This document shows positions 44,495 through 53,152 of a stretch of DNA of 58,418 bases, one piece after another. The stretch is from an uncultured Eubacteriales bacterium. Lineage in GTDB: Bacteria; Bacillota; Clostridia; Christensenellales; Aristaeellaceae. Location: positions 1 through 58,418 of the forward strand of contig CACWZI010000023.1 of assembly GCA_902765305.1 (NCBI GenBank). Direction: 5' to 3'. Position 1 is the first letter of the stretch; the number at the start of each line of letters is the position of its first letter. A model generated the notes under the pieces. That model ran no database searches. It was given only the letters and a program-made list of their open reading frames with translations, and was not told the DNA's origin. The position numbers were made by a program, and so were the translations under genes.

Positions 44495-46504
44495 CTAATT
44501 CCCCAGACCGACAAAAGTATAGCCATGCTCTTCCGCCCAGGTCTGGGCATATGATCCCTGCGAGCCGCGTACCGTTTTCAAAGCGGTGCAGCCATCAAAT
44601 ACAGTATCGTCAATGTTATGAATGCTTGCAGGAATAGTGATCTTTTTAAGCTGTTTGCAGCCAGAAAAAGCGTATTGTCCGATAGTCTCCACGCTTTCAG
44701 GAATGACGATTTCGCTTAGACCTGTACAGCCTTCGAACGCCCAGCCTGCGATGGTTATTACACTATCGGGAATGTAAATGTTTTTTAGTCCGGTGCATCC
44801 ATCAAAACCAGAGAGGTATATTACGCTATTGGGAATGTCGATCTCCTTCAAACTGATACAGTTACCAAATGCACTGGCTCCGATTGTAGTTACTGTATTT
44901 GGTATTGTGATGCGTCTCAATTTGGTGCAATCTTCAAAAGGCCATAGCCCGATTTCATTGACACCTTCCGGTATAATGGCTTCGACGATGTCCCTATTTC
45001 CCAAATTAAATGTCTGATTCAAGGAACGCACAGGATAGCCGCCAAATTTCGCTGGAATCTTTACCTTCTTGTCCTTGCCGTAATAGCGCGTCAACACAAC
45101 GCCAGTGATTTTGCCGCTTCCATCCGGGAAACTGATAAAATCATTTTTTCCGTCCCGGGCATAGTAAAAATCGTATTCCAGCGAATTGAAATCACGAATC
45201 CACCTGAAGTTGTAGCCGTGCGAAGAATAATCATTGTCAAGTGAGTCAAAAGCAATCAGTGTCAGCCCCATACGATCCTGAACACCAAAACCATCCAAGT
45301 AGTCTTTTTTCAGAGTAATTGTAACTGTGGCCCCATCATCCTTGGGCGGATCGATGGTTAAGCTATGGAAAATGCTGCCATCACCAGTATAACCATAGCG
45401 CTTGATCACCAAATCATACCGTACAGCGCCCTTCACCGCCGTCCAGACCAAAGTGATATCATCCTCACCGTACAAAGGATAGGTTGCATCATCGAATATG
45501 TCGCCCCGATAAAGGTCTGTCGGGGAAAGCAGTCTCGGTTCCGTCGTGGATTCCATCACCGTCACGGCGCAGCTGGCCTTCTTATCATTGAACGTCTTGA
45601 CGGTAATATTTGCGGTTCCAGGTCCGACAGCTGTCACAACGCCCGTTTGGTCCACAGTCGCAATCTCCGCGTTGTCGCTGGTCCAAGTCAGCATGAAAGA
45701 GGCTGTTTTCTTCGGCAACGTAACTGCCAGGGCTGCGGTCTCTCCCGCCACCAGTTCCAGGGTTGTCGGATCCAGAGTCACCTTCGCAGGGGCCTTTTTG
45801 ACCGTCACCTTCAAAGAGGCCTTTTTGCCGTTGTGCGTCTTTACAGTGACGGTTGTGCTGCCGACCTTCCTGGCCGTGACAACACCCGCCTTGCTCACCG
45901 TGGCGATCTTCTTGTTTCTTACGGTGTAGGTATAGCTGGCATGACTGCCCTCGGTGATTGTAGGATTCAACTGTAATTTTTCCTTCACGCCCAGATGGAC
46001 AGCGCTCAAACCCAATTCGACGTTCTTCGGCGCAGCCACCACCGTTACCTTGCAGGTGCCGACGGTCTTCTTGCCTGACTTGACCGTGATCTTTGTCGTT
46101 CCCTTCTTCTTCGCGGTGATGATGCCCTTTTTATTCACGCTGGCAATGCTCGGCCTGCTGGACTTAAAGGTCGCTTTCTTCACGTTCATAGCATAGGTTT
46201 CCTTGATCCCCAACGTCAATGCCTTCAGTAGGCCATTGGGTTCGATCGCTTCGTCGAATACCTCCGAAGCGGGCGCATATGGCGCGTCGTCCTCAAGGGA
46301 CAAATCCAACGCCAAATCCGCTTCTATGGGCACAACGTCTTCGATGAGAACAAACGTATCCTCCAATGCCGCATCATTGAACTCAATGGGCGATGAATCT
46401 GTACCGGCTTCAGCTGTGCCTGGCAAAGAATACGCCAGAATCAGTACCAAAACCAATAGTGCTGCCACCGATAATGAACGCTTGGCAAACCCAATCGCAA
46501 ACAT
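44495..46504 (-). CDS. Secreted Ig-like (Big_2) and leucine-rich-repeat surface protein
   Basis: A 669-residue exported protein. A signal peptide (about 1-32) and an acidic linker precede three Big_2-type domains, each with the SNNxxIATVxxxGxVTA pattern (SIASVNKKGIITAKKKG, KIATVSKAGVVTARKVG, EIATVDQTGVVTAVGPG). A fibronectin-like part follows (LSPTDLYRGDIF, VWTAVKGAVRYDLVIKRYG). Residues about 475-655 are BspA-type LRR_5 repeats (LRRITIPNTVTTIGASAFGN, LKEIDIPNSVIYLSGFDGC, LSEIVIPESVETIGQYAFSG). No sortase signal. Likely a surface or matrix adhesin. Confidence 0.88.
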   Translation of the reverse strand: MFAIGFAKRSLSVAALLVLVLILAYSLPGTAEAGTDSSPIEFNDAALEDTFVLIEDVVPIEADLALDLSLEDDAPYAPASEVFDEAIEPNGLLKALTLGIKETYAMNVKKATFKSSRPSIASVNKKGIITAKKKGTTKITVKSGKKTVGTCKVTVVAAPKNVELGLSAVHLGVKEKLQLNPTITEGSHASYTYTVRNKKIATVSKAGVVTARKVGSTTVTVKTHNGKKASLKVTVKKAPAKVTLDPTTLELVAGETAALAVTLPKKTASFMLTWTSDNAEIATVDQTGVVTAVGPGTANITVKTFNDKKASCAVTVMESTTEPRLLSPTDLYRGDIFDDATYPLYGEDDITLVWTAVKGAVRYDLVIKRYGYTGDGSIFHSLTIDPPKDDGATVTITLKKDYLDGFGVQDRMGLTLIAFDSLDNDYSSHGYNFRWIRDFNSLEYDFYYARDGKNDFISFPDGSGKITGVVLTRYYGKDKKVKIPAKFGGYPVRSLNQTFNLGNRDIVEAIIPEGVNEIGLWPFEDCTKLRRITIPNTVTTIGASAFGNCISLKEIDIPNSVIYLSGFDGCTGLKNIYIPDSVITIAGWAFEGCTGLSEIVIPESVETIGQYAFSGCKQLKKITIPASIHNIDDTVFDGCTALKTVRGSQGSYAQTWAEEHGYTFVGLGN

Positions 46505-46538
46505 ACTTGTAACCCTACGATAATTATAGATTTATTTG

Positions 46539-46568
46539 ATTATATCAAATTCTGTATATCACTGTCAA
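46539..46568 (-). promoter_or_regulatory. Promoter of the Ig-like/LRR protein gene
   Basis: TTGACA (46568..46563), an 18-base spacer and TATAAT (46544..46539); divergent from the S10 peptidase promoter. Confidence 0.85.
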
Positions 46569-46593
46569 TATATTGTCAATCCGAAAAATGCAC

Positions 46594-46622
46594 TTGTTCA
46601 CCTCACCCGCCCATGATATAAT
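46594..46622 (+). promoter_or_regulatory. Promoter of the S10 peptidase operon
   Basis: TTGTTC (46594-46599), a 17-base spacer and TATAAT (46617-46622). Confidence 0.7.
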
Positions 46623-46670
46623 ATATATTGGTAGTTTATGTTCTTCCGATCTACGAAAGGAGAGGTTCAA

Positions 46671-48188
46671 ATGAAGAAGCTGTTGTCGCTGGTGCTTGCG
46701 CTGTGCATGCTGTCGGTACTGACCGGGGCCGTGGCGGAGGCCGTGCCCGTGGAGGCCGCTCCGGATGCGCCTGTCGAAGCGGCGGCGGAGGTGGCCGAGG
46801 AGCCGCTGTCCGTCACCCACCATACCGCGCAGGTCGCCGGGCAGGCGCTGAGCTACACCGCCACCGCCGGCCGGCTGCCGGTGGAGCTGCAGGGCAATCA
46901 ATGCCAGATGTTCTTCACCGCCTACACGCTGGACGGCGTGGAGGACGTCAGCGCGCGGCCCGTCACCTTCGCCTTCAACGGCGGTCCCGGCTCCGGCTCC
47001 CTGTGGCTGCACATGGGCATGCTGGCCCCCCGCAGGCTGGATGTGGATGAGGACGGCCAGTCGAACAGCCTGCCGGTGGGGATCGTCGACAACCCCTGCT
47101 CCATACTGGACATGACGGACCTGGTGTTCATCGATCCGGTGGGCACCGGCTATTCCCGGGCGGCGGAGGGCGTCGATCCCACGCTCTTCTACAGCTACGA
47201 GGGCGACATTGCCTCAGTGAGCGAGTTCATCCGGCTCTACACCACCCGCAACGGGCGCTGGGGCTCCCCGAAGTATGTCGCGGGCGAATCCTACGGCACC
47301 GTCCGCGCCGTGGGCGTGGCCGACTACCTGTCCCAGCGCTACGCCCTTGGGCTGAACGGCGTAATGCTGATTTCCAGCATCAACGACATGGGCTCTTCGA
47401 TGGAATTTGCGGGCAGCGATTTTACCTACGCGCTCTATCTGCCCACCTACGCGGCCATCGCCTGGTACCACGGCGTTCTGGATGAGCAATATCAGTCCAT
47501 GGCCCTGGAGGACTACATCGCCGAGGTGCGCGACTTCGCCGGGAGCGAATACCAGGCCGCGCTGTTCAAGGGCGCGCGGCTGGCCGACGGCGAGCGGGAG
47601 GCCATCGCCCAAAAGGTCGCCGCCTATATCGGCTATAAGGCGGAGGACGTGCTCCGGGCGAACCTCAGGATCCGCAACGACGATTTCTGCACCGGCCTGC
47701 TGAAGGACCGGAAGCTGATGGTGGGGCGCATCGACGGGCGATATACCGGCCCTCTCACTGAGGGCAGTATCGGCGACGGCGTAGCCGACCCCTCCATGAG
47801 CGCCACGGGCGATTTCTTCAGCGCCGCGCTCAATCGGTACATGAGCGAGGAGCTGGACTATCATACCGACCTGCCCTATGAATACCTGAGCGGCGAGGTC
47901 GGCGGCAGCTGGAGCTACAACCTCGACAACCAGGTGCTCGACCAGAAGGAAACCATCTACAACATCATGTCCCGGAACAAGTTCCTGAAGCTCTGGGTGC
48001 TCTGCGGCTATTACGACCTGGCCACCCCGTTTTATCCCGCCGAGTGGGTATATGACCATGTGTTCCTGAACCCGGAGGATCGGGAGAGGCTTTCCTTCAC
48101 CTACTACCCCTGCGGCCACATGATCTACATGCATCACCCCTCCCTGGAGCAGTTCAGGAAGGACGCGGAGGCGTGGTATACTGAGTGA
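46671..48188 (+). CDS. Secreted S10-family serine carboxypeptidase
   Basis: A 505-residue exported peptidase. Signal peptide MKKLLSLVLALCMLSVLTGA. FNGGPGSGSLWLHMG forms the oxyanion hole; VAGESYGTVRA carries the catalytic Ser; GYYDLATPFYP has the Asp and YPCGHMIYMHHPS the His. Family members remove C-terminal residues from peptides. Bacterial S10 proteins are much less common than fungal or plant ones. ATG at 46671 follows AAAGGAGAGG; first gene of a likely operon with a YdcF-like protein, an unknown protein and a regulator. Confidence 0.92.
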   Translation: MKKLLSLVLALCMLSVLTGAVAEAVPVEAAPDAPVEAAAEVAEEPLSVTHHTAQVAGQALSYTATAGRLPVELQGNQCQMFFTAYTLDGVEDVSARPVTFAFNGGPGSGSLWLHMGMLAPRRLDVDEDGQSNSLPVGIVDNPCSILDMTDLVFIDPVGTGYSRAAEGVDPTLFYSYEGDIASVSEFIRLYTTRNGRWGSPKYVAGESYGTVRAVGVADYLSQRYALGLNGVMLISSINDMGSSMEFAGSDFTYALYLPTYAAIAWYHGVLDEQYQSMALEDYIAEVRDFAGSEYQAALFKGARLADGEREAIAQKVAAYIGYKAEDVLRANLRIRNDDFCTGLLKDRKLMVGRIDGRYTGPLTEGSIGDGVADPSMSATGDFFSAALNRYMSEELDYHTDLPYEYLSGEVGGSWSYNLDNQVLDQKETIYNIMSRNKFLKLWVLCGYYDLATPFYPAEWVYDHVFLNPEDRERLSFTYYPCGHMIYMHHPSLEQFRKDAEAWYTE

Positions 48189-48206
48189 GTTCAAGCGAGG
48201 TACTTC

Positions 48207-49658
48207 ATGAAAAACGTGGTCAGGCAGGTGGCACTTCTGGGGTTAGCCCTGCTGCTGGTGTGCGTGCTGGGCCGGCTGGCGCTGCGCAACACCTATGTGG
48301 ACCGCATACCGGTGCCCCGGAAGCAGACTACGGGCGGCGAGATGCGCCTTGTGTCGGGCGGTGGGCAGCAGGCCGTCGTGGACCCTGGCGCGCCAAAGCC
48401 GTCCGGAAATGAGATGCAGGTGGCGCTGACGGCGTCACAGCCCGGCGAAGCCTGGTATGAGGTGCGCGACGCGAACGGCGAAAGGCTTTCCACGCAGCAC
48501 TACCGGGTGGGCCGCTTCCTGACGGTATACGACTACGATACCGGCGGCTTCACCGGCGACGCGCTGGTGATGGTCGTGCTGACGGCGTTCTGGCTGGGCA
48601 CGGCCTTCATCATGCTGAGGGCTTTTCACAGGACGAGGGGCACGGCTTTTTACGCCTACGACACCATCTACTATGTGGGGTTCGGCCTGTTCACGCTGGT
48701 GACCGGGGTCGTGATGCTGAACCTGACCCTGCGCCGCCTGATTCAGCCCAGGGAATTCACGATGCTGGACGTCTATTCGGCGCTGTCCGGGGCGGGGTTC
48801 AACTTCATGATGGTGACCCTGCCGGCGCTGGCGGTGTTCGCCGTGGCGATGATCGTGAGCAACATCGCGCTGCTGTTTCACGAGCAGGCGCGGCTGAAAA
48901 ACCTGCTGGGGCTGCTGGTGGGCCTGACCCTGCTGGCGGGCGAGGCCCTGGCCATTTACCTGCAGAGCCGAAACCTGTTCCGCTCTCCCCGGGCCTTCCG
49001 GATGCAGATCGTGGCACAAGACGTGTATTGCACGGTGTTCGCTTACTTCGAGTGCATGCTGATCGGCGCGGCCGCTTGCGGCCTGCTGGCGGCGAAGCAT
49101 GTGCCCTCCCCGGACCGGGATTTCATCATCATACTGGGCTGCGGCTTCAGAAAGGACGGCTCGCTGTCGTCGCTGCTGCGTGGCCGGGTGGATCGGGCGC
49201 TGGATTTCTGGCGCGACCAGCAGTCCCAATGCGGCAGGACGGCGGTGCTGGTGCCCTCCGGCGGCCAGGGCTCCGACGAAACCATGTCTGAAGCCGAGGC
49301 CATGCGCCGCTATCTGGTGGAGCAGGGGGTGCCCGGGGATAAGATACTGCCCGAGGACCGATCGACCAATACCTTCCAGAATTTGGCCTATTCCAAGGCG
49401 CTGATCGATGCCAGCCATCCCGGCGGCAAGGTGGCCTTCGCCACCACCAACTACCACGTGTTCAGAAGCGGGGTCTGGGCGCGACTGGCGGGACTGGAGG
49501 CTGAGGGCATGGGCGCCCGCACACGATGGTGGTACTGGCCCAACGCCTTCATGCGCGAGTGCGCCGGGCTGCTGGCGCGGCGATGGCGGCAGGAGCTGGT
49601 GATGGTCGCAGCCATGGCGCTGTTCTTCGGCGCGCTTTCCATAGCGGTGACCCAATAG
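48207..49658 (+). CDS. YdcF/DUF218-family membrane protein
   Basis: A 483-residue protein. An N-terminal helix (about 8-24) is followed by an extracytoplasmic stretch of about 80 residues, five or six further helices (MVVLTAFWLGTAFIM, VGFGLFTLVTGVVML, MMVTLPALAVFAVAMIV), then the DUF218 domain (FIIILGCGFRKDG, VPSGGQGSDETMSEA, EDRSTNTFQNLAYSK, FATTNYHVFRSG). DUF218 proteins such as SanA and ElyC act in envelope biogenesis but their chemistry is not firmly known. GAAGTG-type spacing, 18 bases after the peptidase stop. Confidence 0.87.
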   Translation: MKNVVRQVALLGLALLLVCVLGRLALRNTYVDRIPVPRKQTTGGEMRLVSGGGQQAVVDPGAPKPSGNEMQVALTASQPGEAWYEVRDANGERLSTQHYRVGRFLTVYDYDTGGFTGDALVMVVLTAFWLGTAFIMLRAFHRTRGTAFYAYDTIYYVGFGLFTLVTGVVMLNLTLRRLIQPREFTMLDVYSALSGAGFNFMMVTLPALAVFAVAMIVSNIALLFHEQARLKNLLGLLVGLTLLAGEALAIYLQSRNLFRSPRAFRMQIVAQDVYCTVFAYFECMLIGAAACGLLAAKHVPSPDRDFIIILGCGFRKDGSLSSLLRGRVDRALDFWRDQQSQCGRTAVLVPSGGQGSDETMSEAEAMRRYLVEQGVPGDKILPEDRSTNTFQNLAYSKALIDASHPGGKVAFATTNYHVFRSGVWARLAGLEAEGMGARTRWWYWPNAFMRECAGLLARRWRQELVMVAAMALFFGALSIAVTQ

Positions 49659-49681
49659 ACGACTCAAGGAGAAGACAGGCT

Positions 49682-50170
49682 ATGAATCAAACGCTGATTG
49701 CCCGGGAGCTCTACGAAGCCATCATTCACTTTGATCGGTCGGAGGCTGCCCGTGACTACTATTACAGGGTGATGGACACCCCGGTGGAGCGGGGCGACCG
49801 CAAGGGCACCGTGCGGGATCAGGTGCTGCGCGCCTATGCCATGCTGTTCTGCGAGGACCTGGCCCCCGGCCAGCCCGCGGGGCCGGCGGAGGTGGAGGCC
49901 ACCGCCGACCGGCTGTACACCGGGGGCATGGGCTTTGACCGGAAGCACTGGTACCGCATGCGCCACCACTTCCCGGTGATCGACGATGACAACTACGACC
50001 GCTTCGCCGCGCTGGTCATTTCGGACCTGAAGGCTGGCCCGCTCCACGACGCGGCCCTCAACGGCGGCGACATGTTGCTGGTGGGCGAGGCGGACCCGCT
50101 GCACATGACCCGTGAGCAGCGCGCCAACCAGCACCTGCGTCCGGTGGAGATCGGAGGGGAACGCCAATGA
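49682..50170 (+). CDS. Conserved-looking cytoplasmic protein of unknown function
   Basis: A 162-residue soluble protein with no signal peptide or membrane helix. It is acidic and predicted mostly helical at the start (MNQTLIARELYEAIIHFDRS). A DRKHWYRMRHHFPVIDDDNY segment and a YRVMDTPVERGDRKGTVRDQ segment look distinctive. I recognise no family. It overlaps the regulator gene by four bases, which suggests a linked function. AAGGAGAAG lies upstream. Confidence 0.6.
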   Translation: MNQTLIARELYEAIIHFDRSEAARDYYYRVMDTPVERGDRKGTVRDQVLRAYAMLFCEDLAPGQPAGPAEVEATADRLYTGGMGFDRKHWYRMRHHFPVIDDDNYDRFAALVISDLKAGPLHDAALNGGDMLLVGEADPLHMTREQRANQHLRPVEIGGERQ

Positions 50171-50967
50171 CATTTATGCTGGTTTCCGAGGATGCCAGGA
50201 CCCTTGAGGACGCGGCAGCGCTGATCAACGAACTGCAGCCCGGGGCCGAGGTGCTCAGCTTCACAGAGAGCCCGGCGGCGTTGGCCGAGGCCAGGGAGCG
50301 GCCCGTGGACGTGGCGCTGCTGGCGGCGAACATGCCCGAGCTGGACGGCCTCGACCTGGGCCAGTACCTGAAGGAACTGCACCCGGCGGTGAACCTGGTG
50401 TTTATGGACCCGGACGATACCCAGGCGCTGGACGCCCTGTCGCTGCACGCCAGCGGATGCCTGCTGCTGCCGGTGAGCAAATTCGCCCTGTCCGCCGAGC
50501 TGGACGACCTGCGCTATCCCGTCAGCGGCGGTCCGGGGCATCGGGTGTTCGCCCAGACCTTCGGCAACTTCGAGCTATTCGTGGACGGCGAGCCGGTGGC
50601 CTTCAAATACAGCCGCACCAAGGAGGTCGTGGCGCTGCTGGTGAACAACCGGGGGGCCCAGACCACCAACGGCGAGATCATCGCCGCACTGTGGGAGGAC
50701 GACGGCGACCCGGAGAAGAAGGCCTCGTACCTGCGCAACCTGCGCCAGGACCTGCAGAACACCTTTACCCGGCTCAAGCTGACCGACCTGCTTCGCAAGC
50801 AGCGGGGCAGCATGGCCATCGCCGCCGACCGCATCGATTGCGATCTGTACGACTGGATCGCAAAGAAGGACAAATCCCGCTACCGCTACATGGGCGACTA
50901 TATGAACCAGTACAGCTGGGCCGAGACGGTGCATGCGGAGCTGGACGCGATGAACGATGCATTGTGA
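50167..50967 (+). CDS. SARP-like regulator with degenerate receiver domain
   Basis: A 266-residue protein. Residues 1-115 fold like a CheY receiver (MTFMLVSEDARTLEDAAALI), but the segment that should hold the phosphorylated Asp reads VDVALLAANMPELDG, with Ala at that place, and the usual Lys-Pro in the last strand is Leu-Pro (LLLPVSK). Residues about 125-225 are a winged-helix OmpR/SARP-type DNA-binding domain (FGNFELFVDGEPVAFKYSRT, EVVALLVNNRGAQTTNGEII, ASYLRNLRQDLQNTF). A partial bacterial transcriptional-activation domain follows. It is probably not controlled by phosphorylation. No histidine kinase lies nearby. Confidence 0.82.
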   Translation: MTFMLVSEDARTLEDAAALINELQPGAEVLSFTESPAALAEARERPVDVALLAANMPELDGLDLGQYLKELHPAVNLVFMDPDDTQALDALSLHASGCLLLPVSKFALSAELDDLRYPVSGGPGHRVFAQTFGNFELFVDGEPVAFKYSRTKEVVALLVNNRGAQTTNGEIIAALWEDDGDPEKKASYLRNLRQDLQNTFTRLKLTDLLRKQRGSMAIAADRIDCDLYDWIAKKDKSRYRYMGDYMNQYSWAETVHAELDAMNDAL

Positions 50968-51034
50968 TATGTGGATCCAATGCGGCCTTTTCCTTGATAC
51001 ACGATAATATAAAAAACTGAAAGGGGAATGTGAC

Positions 51035-51562
51035 ATGGAATTTGTCGACCTGATTCAATCGCGCCGAAGCGTGAGGGGGTACAGCGCCGCCATATCCCAC
51101 GACGACCTCGTGGCTCTGTTGACCCGGGCGCAGCAGGCGCCCTCATGGAAGAACCTGCAGGCCTCGCGTTGCTACGCGGTGGAGAGCCCTGAGGCGCTGG
51201 CGGCGCTGCGGGTGCAGGGCTTGCCATCCTTCAACCAGAACAGCTCCACCGGGGCCACGCTGGTGGTGACCACCTACGTCAGGGATCTGGTGGGCTTCAC
51301 CCAGGGCCAGCCGGACAATGAGGTGGGCAACGGCTGGGGCGCCTACGACCTGGGCCTGCACGACGCCTATCTGGTGCTGGCGGCTGCCGATATGGGCTAT
51401 GACACGCTGATCATGGGCATCCGCGACGCCGAGGTCATAAGAAAGCTGCTGGATATCCCTGAAAACGAGGCGATCATGTCGGTCATCGCCGTGGGTAAGC
51501 GGGCAAAAGCCCCCGCGCCGCGTCCGCGCAAGCCGCTGGACGAGGTGACTCGGTTCATATAA
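51035..51562 (+). CDS. Nitroreductase-family flavoprotein
   Basis: A 175-residue FMN-dependent oxidoreductase. SRRSVRGY near residue 10 is the FMN-phosphate motif, APSWKNLQ near residue 36 and DLGLHDAYLVLAAADMGYD in the second half hold the flavin and dimer interface, and VIAVGKRAKAPAPRPRKPL gives the C-terminal motif. Substrate unknown. AAAGGGG precedes the ATG. A terminator follows. Confidence 0.9.
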   Translation: MEFVDLIQSRRSVRGYSAAISHDDLVALLTRAQQAPSWKNLQASRCYAVESPEALAALRVQGLPSFNQNSSTGATLVVTTYVRDLVGFTQGQPDNEVGNGWGAYDLGLHDAYLVLAAADMGYDTLIMGIRDAEVIRKLLDIPENEAIMSVIAVGKRAKAPAPRPRKPLDEVTRFI

Positions 51563-51573
51563 AGCGCATATAC

Positions 51574-51613
51574 AAAGCGCCGCAGCTTCCGATCGCGGAA
51601 GCTGCGGCGCTTT
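51574..51613. terminator. Bidirectional terminator after the nitroreductase gene
   Basis: Perfect 17-bp stem AAAGCGCCGCAGCTTCC (51574-51590) with its complement at 51597-51613, A-tail before and T-tail after, between convergent genes. Confidence 0.92.
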
Positions 51614-51622
51614 GTCGGTATT

Positions 51623-53056
51623 TCAATCCAGCGGGGGCAGGAAGTCGGTGAACAGGGCGTTTACGCCTTCGTTGAAATATTCCTGGGCTTCATCCGGATC
51701 GTTGACGGTGTAGAGGGCGAGGTCAATCCCGTAGGATTTGACATAGCCCGTGTACTTCGGATTCCACCACTTGGCATACATTGCGATGGTGTTGATGCCG
51801 TTCTTCCTGCAGAAGCTGGCCAGGTTCTGCAGCCTGGATTTGCTGGGAGCCTTGCCAAGAAGCTTGTACAGGTTCAATATGTATTCTTTGAAATGGTGGA
51901 TGCCTTCAACCACCTTGTACATGTCCTTGGTGTAGAGCTCTACGATAAAGCGGTCGAGGACCTCCGGGATGCCCAGCCGCTTTGCGGTGGAGACGATGGC
52001 CTTGAACTGCTTCTTGACAATGGTGCTGCTGCTGTGCTTGCTGTCGGTGATGATGCGCACATCCGGGTATTGATCCATCAGCTTCAGCAGCGCCTCAAGA
52101 TCCATGGGGGTGTATTTGTCGTAGATCCTGGAGTTCATGAATTCGGTGTAGGTGGGCGTCCTGTCCTTTCTGTACTTGGAGCAGAACTGGCGGTTCCAAC
52201 CGTGCCAAAGCACGATCTTGCCATCGGACGTCAGTTCCATATCCACTTCGAAGATGCGATGGCCTTCTTCGTAGTTTTCCAGGAAGCCCTCCAGGCAGTT
52301 GGAGTAGCTATAGCCGTCTATGCCGCCCATCGCGTGGGAGATCATATAGCGCCCGGAGGCGGTCCGGCGTACCTTCACCGTAAGCTGCGCCTTCAGCTTG
52401 TTGGCGGTGACGGCGGATATCGTGGCCTGACCCGGGGTCAGCGCCGTGACGAGGCCGTTTTCATCCACAGAGGCCACGACGGTGTTGCTGCTCTTCCAGG
52501 TGACCGATTGGGGCGCGGTGTCAGGGGATACGGTGGCGGTGAGCTGCTTCGTCTCTGCGAGGACCAGCGTGGCGCGGGAACCCTCGTTGATGGTCACAGC
52601 GGTGGGAACCGTCGGATCGATCACCTTGAGCTTCAGCTTTATGTCGCTCCCCTTCTTCAGGGTGATGGTGATCCTGACCTCGCCGGCCTTTTTCGTGTGG
52701 ATGAGCCCCTTGTCGGTGACGGTCGCGATCTTCTTGTTGCTGCTCGAGCAGCGCTTGATCTTCTTGCCGGGAATCTCGACCTGATAGTCCAAGCCCAGCT
52801 TGACCTTCTTCGTGGTGCTCTTCTTGATACTCAGCACGGTGGGAAGCAGCGCCTCCTCCCCGCCGTCGTCGTTGGCGAGGAGGCTTGTGCCCAAATCGTC
52901 GATGGACAGGAACAGGTCGCCTGCGTCGACGACAGTATCGATCTCGCCAAGGGTGGATTCGCCGTCGATGGCGATGCCTTCTGGCTCCGCCCATGCACAC
53001 AGCGTGCCCATCGTCAGCATACAGGCCAACAACAGTGCAATCAACCGTTTGAACAT
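51623..53056 (-). CDS. Secreted glycerophosphodiester phosphodiesterase-like protein with Big_2 domains
   Basis: A 477-residue exported protein. Signal peptide (about 1-22, ending CAWA), then two Ig-like Big_2 domains (IATVTDKGLIHTKKAG and VASVDENGLVTALTPG). From about residue 235 a GDPD TIM barrel follows: ISHAMGGIDGYSYSN, FEVDMELTSDGKIVLWHG and YGIDLALYTVNDPDEAQEYF. The usual HRG is HAMGG, so the Arg is replaced. It may release glycerol-3-phosphate from wall polymers or lipids. Start at 53056 fits the signal peptide. Confidence 0.85.
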   Translation of the reverse strand: MFKRLIALLLACMLTMGTLCAWAEPEGIAIDGESTLGEIDTVVDAGDLFLSIDDLGTSLLANDDGGEEALLPTVLSIKKSTTKKVKLGLDYQVEIPGKKIKRCSSSNKKIATVTDKGLIHTKKAGEVRITITLKKGSDIKLKLKVIDPTVPTAVTINEGSRATLVLAETKQLTATVSPDTAPQSVTWKSSNTVVASVDENGLVTALTPGQATISAVTANKLKAQLTVKVRRTASGRYMISHAMGGIDGYSYSNCLEGFLENYEEGHRIFEVDMELTSDGKIVLWHGWNRQFCSKYRKDRTPTYTEFMNSRIYDKYTPMDLEALLKLMDQYPDVRIITDSKHSSSTIVKKQFKAIVSTAKRLGIPEVLDRFIVELYTKDMYKVVEGIHHFKEYILNLYKLLGKAPSKSRLQNLASFCRKNGINTIAMYAKWWNPKYTGYVKSYGIDLALYTVNDPDEAQEYFNEGVNALFTDFLPPLD

Positions 53057-53116
53057 AATTAACCATCCTTTTCTGTATCCGAGGGGTTCACGGGGCCGAT
53101 TTGCCTCGCTGAAGTT

Positions 53117-53145
53117 ACTATACCACGCCGGGCCGGTTCTGTCTA
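53117..53145 (-). promoter_or_regulatory. Promoter of the GDPD gene
   Basis: TAGACA (53145..53140), a 17-base spacer and TATAGT (53122..53117). Confidence 0.75.
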
Positions 53146-53152
53146 TCATTTA

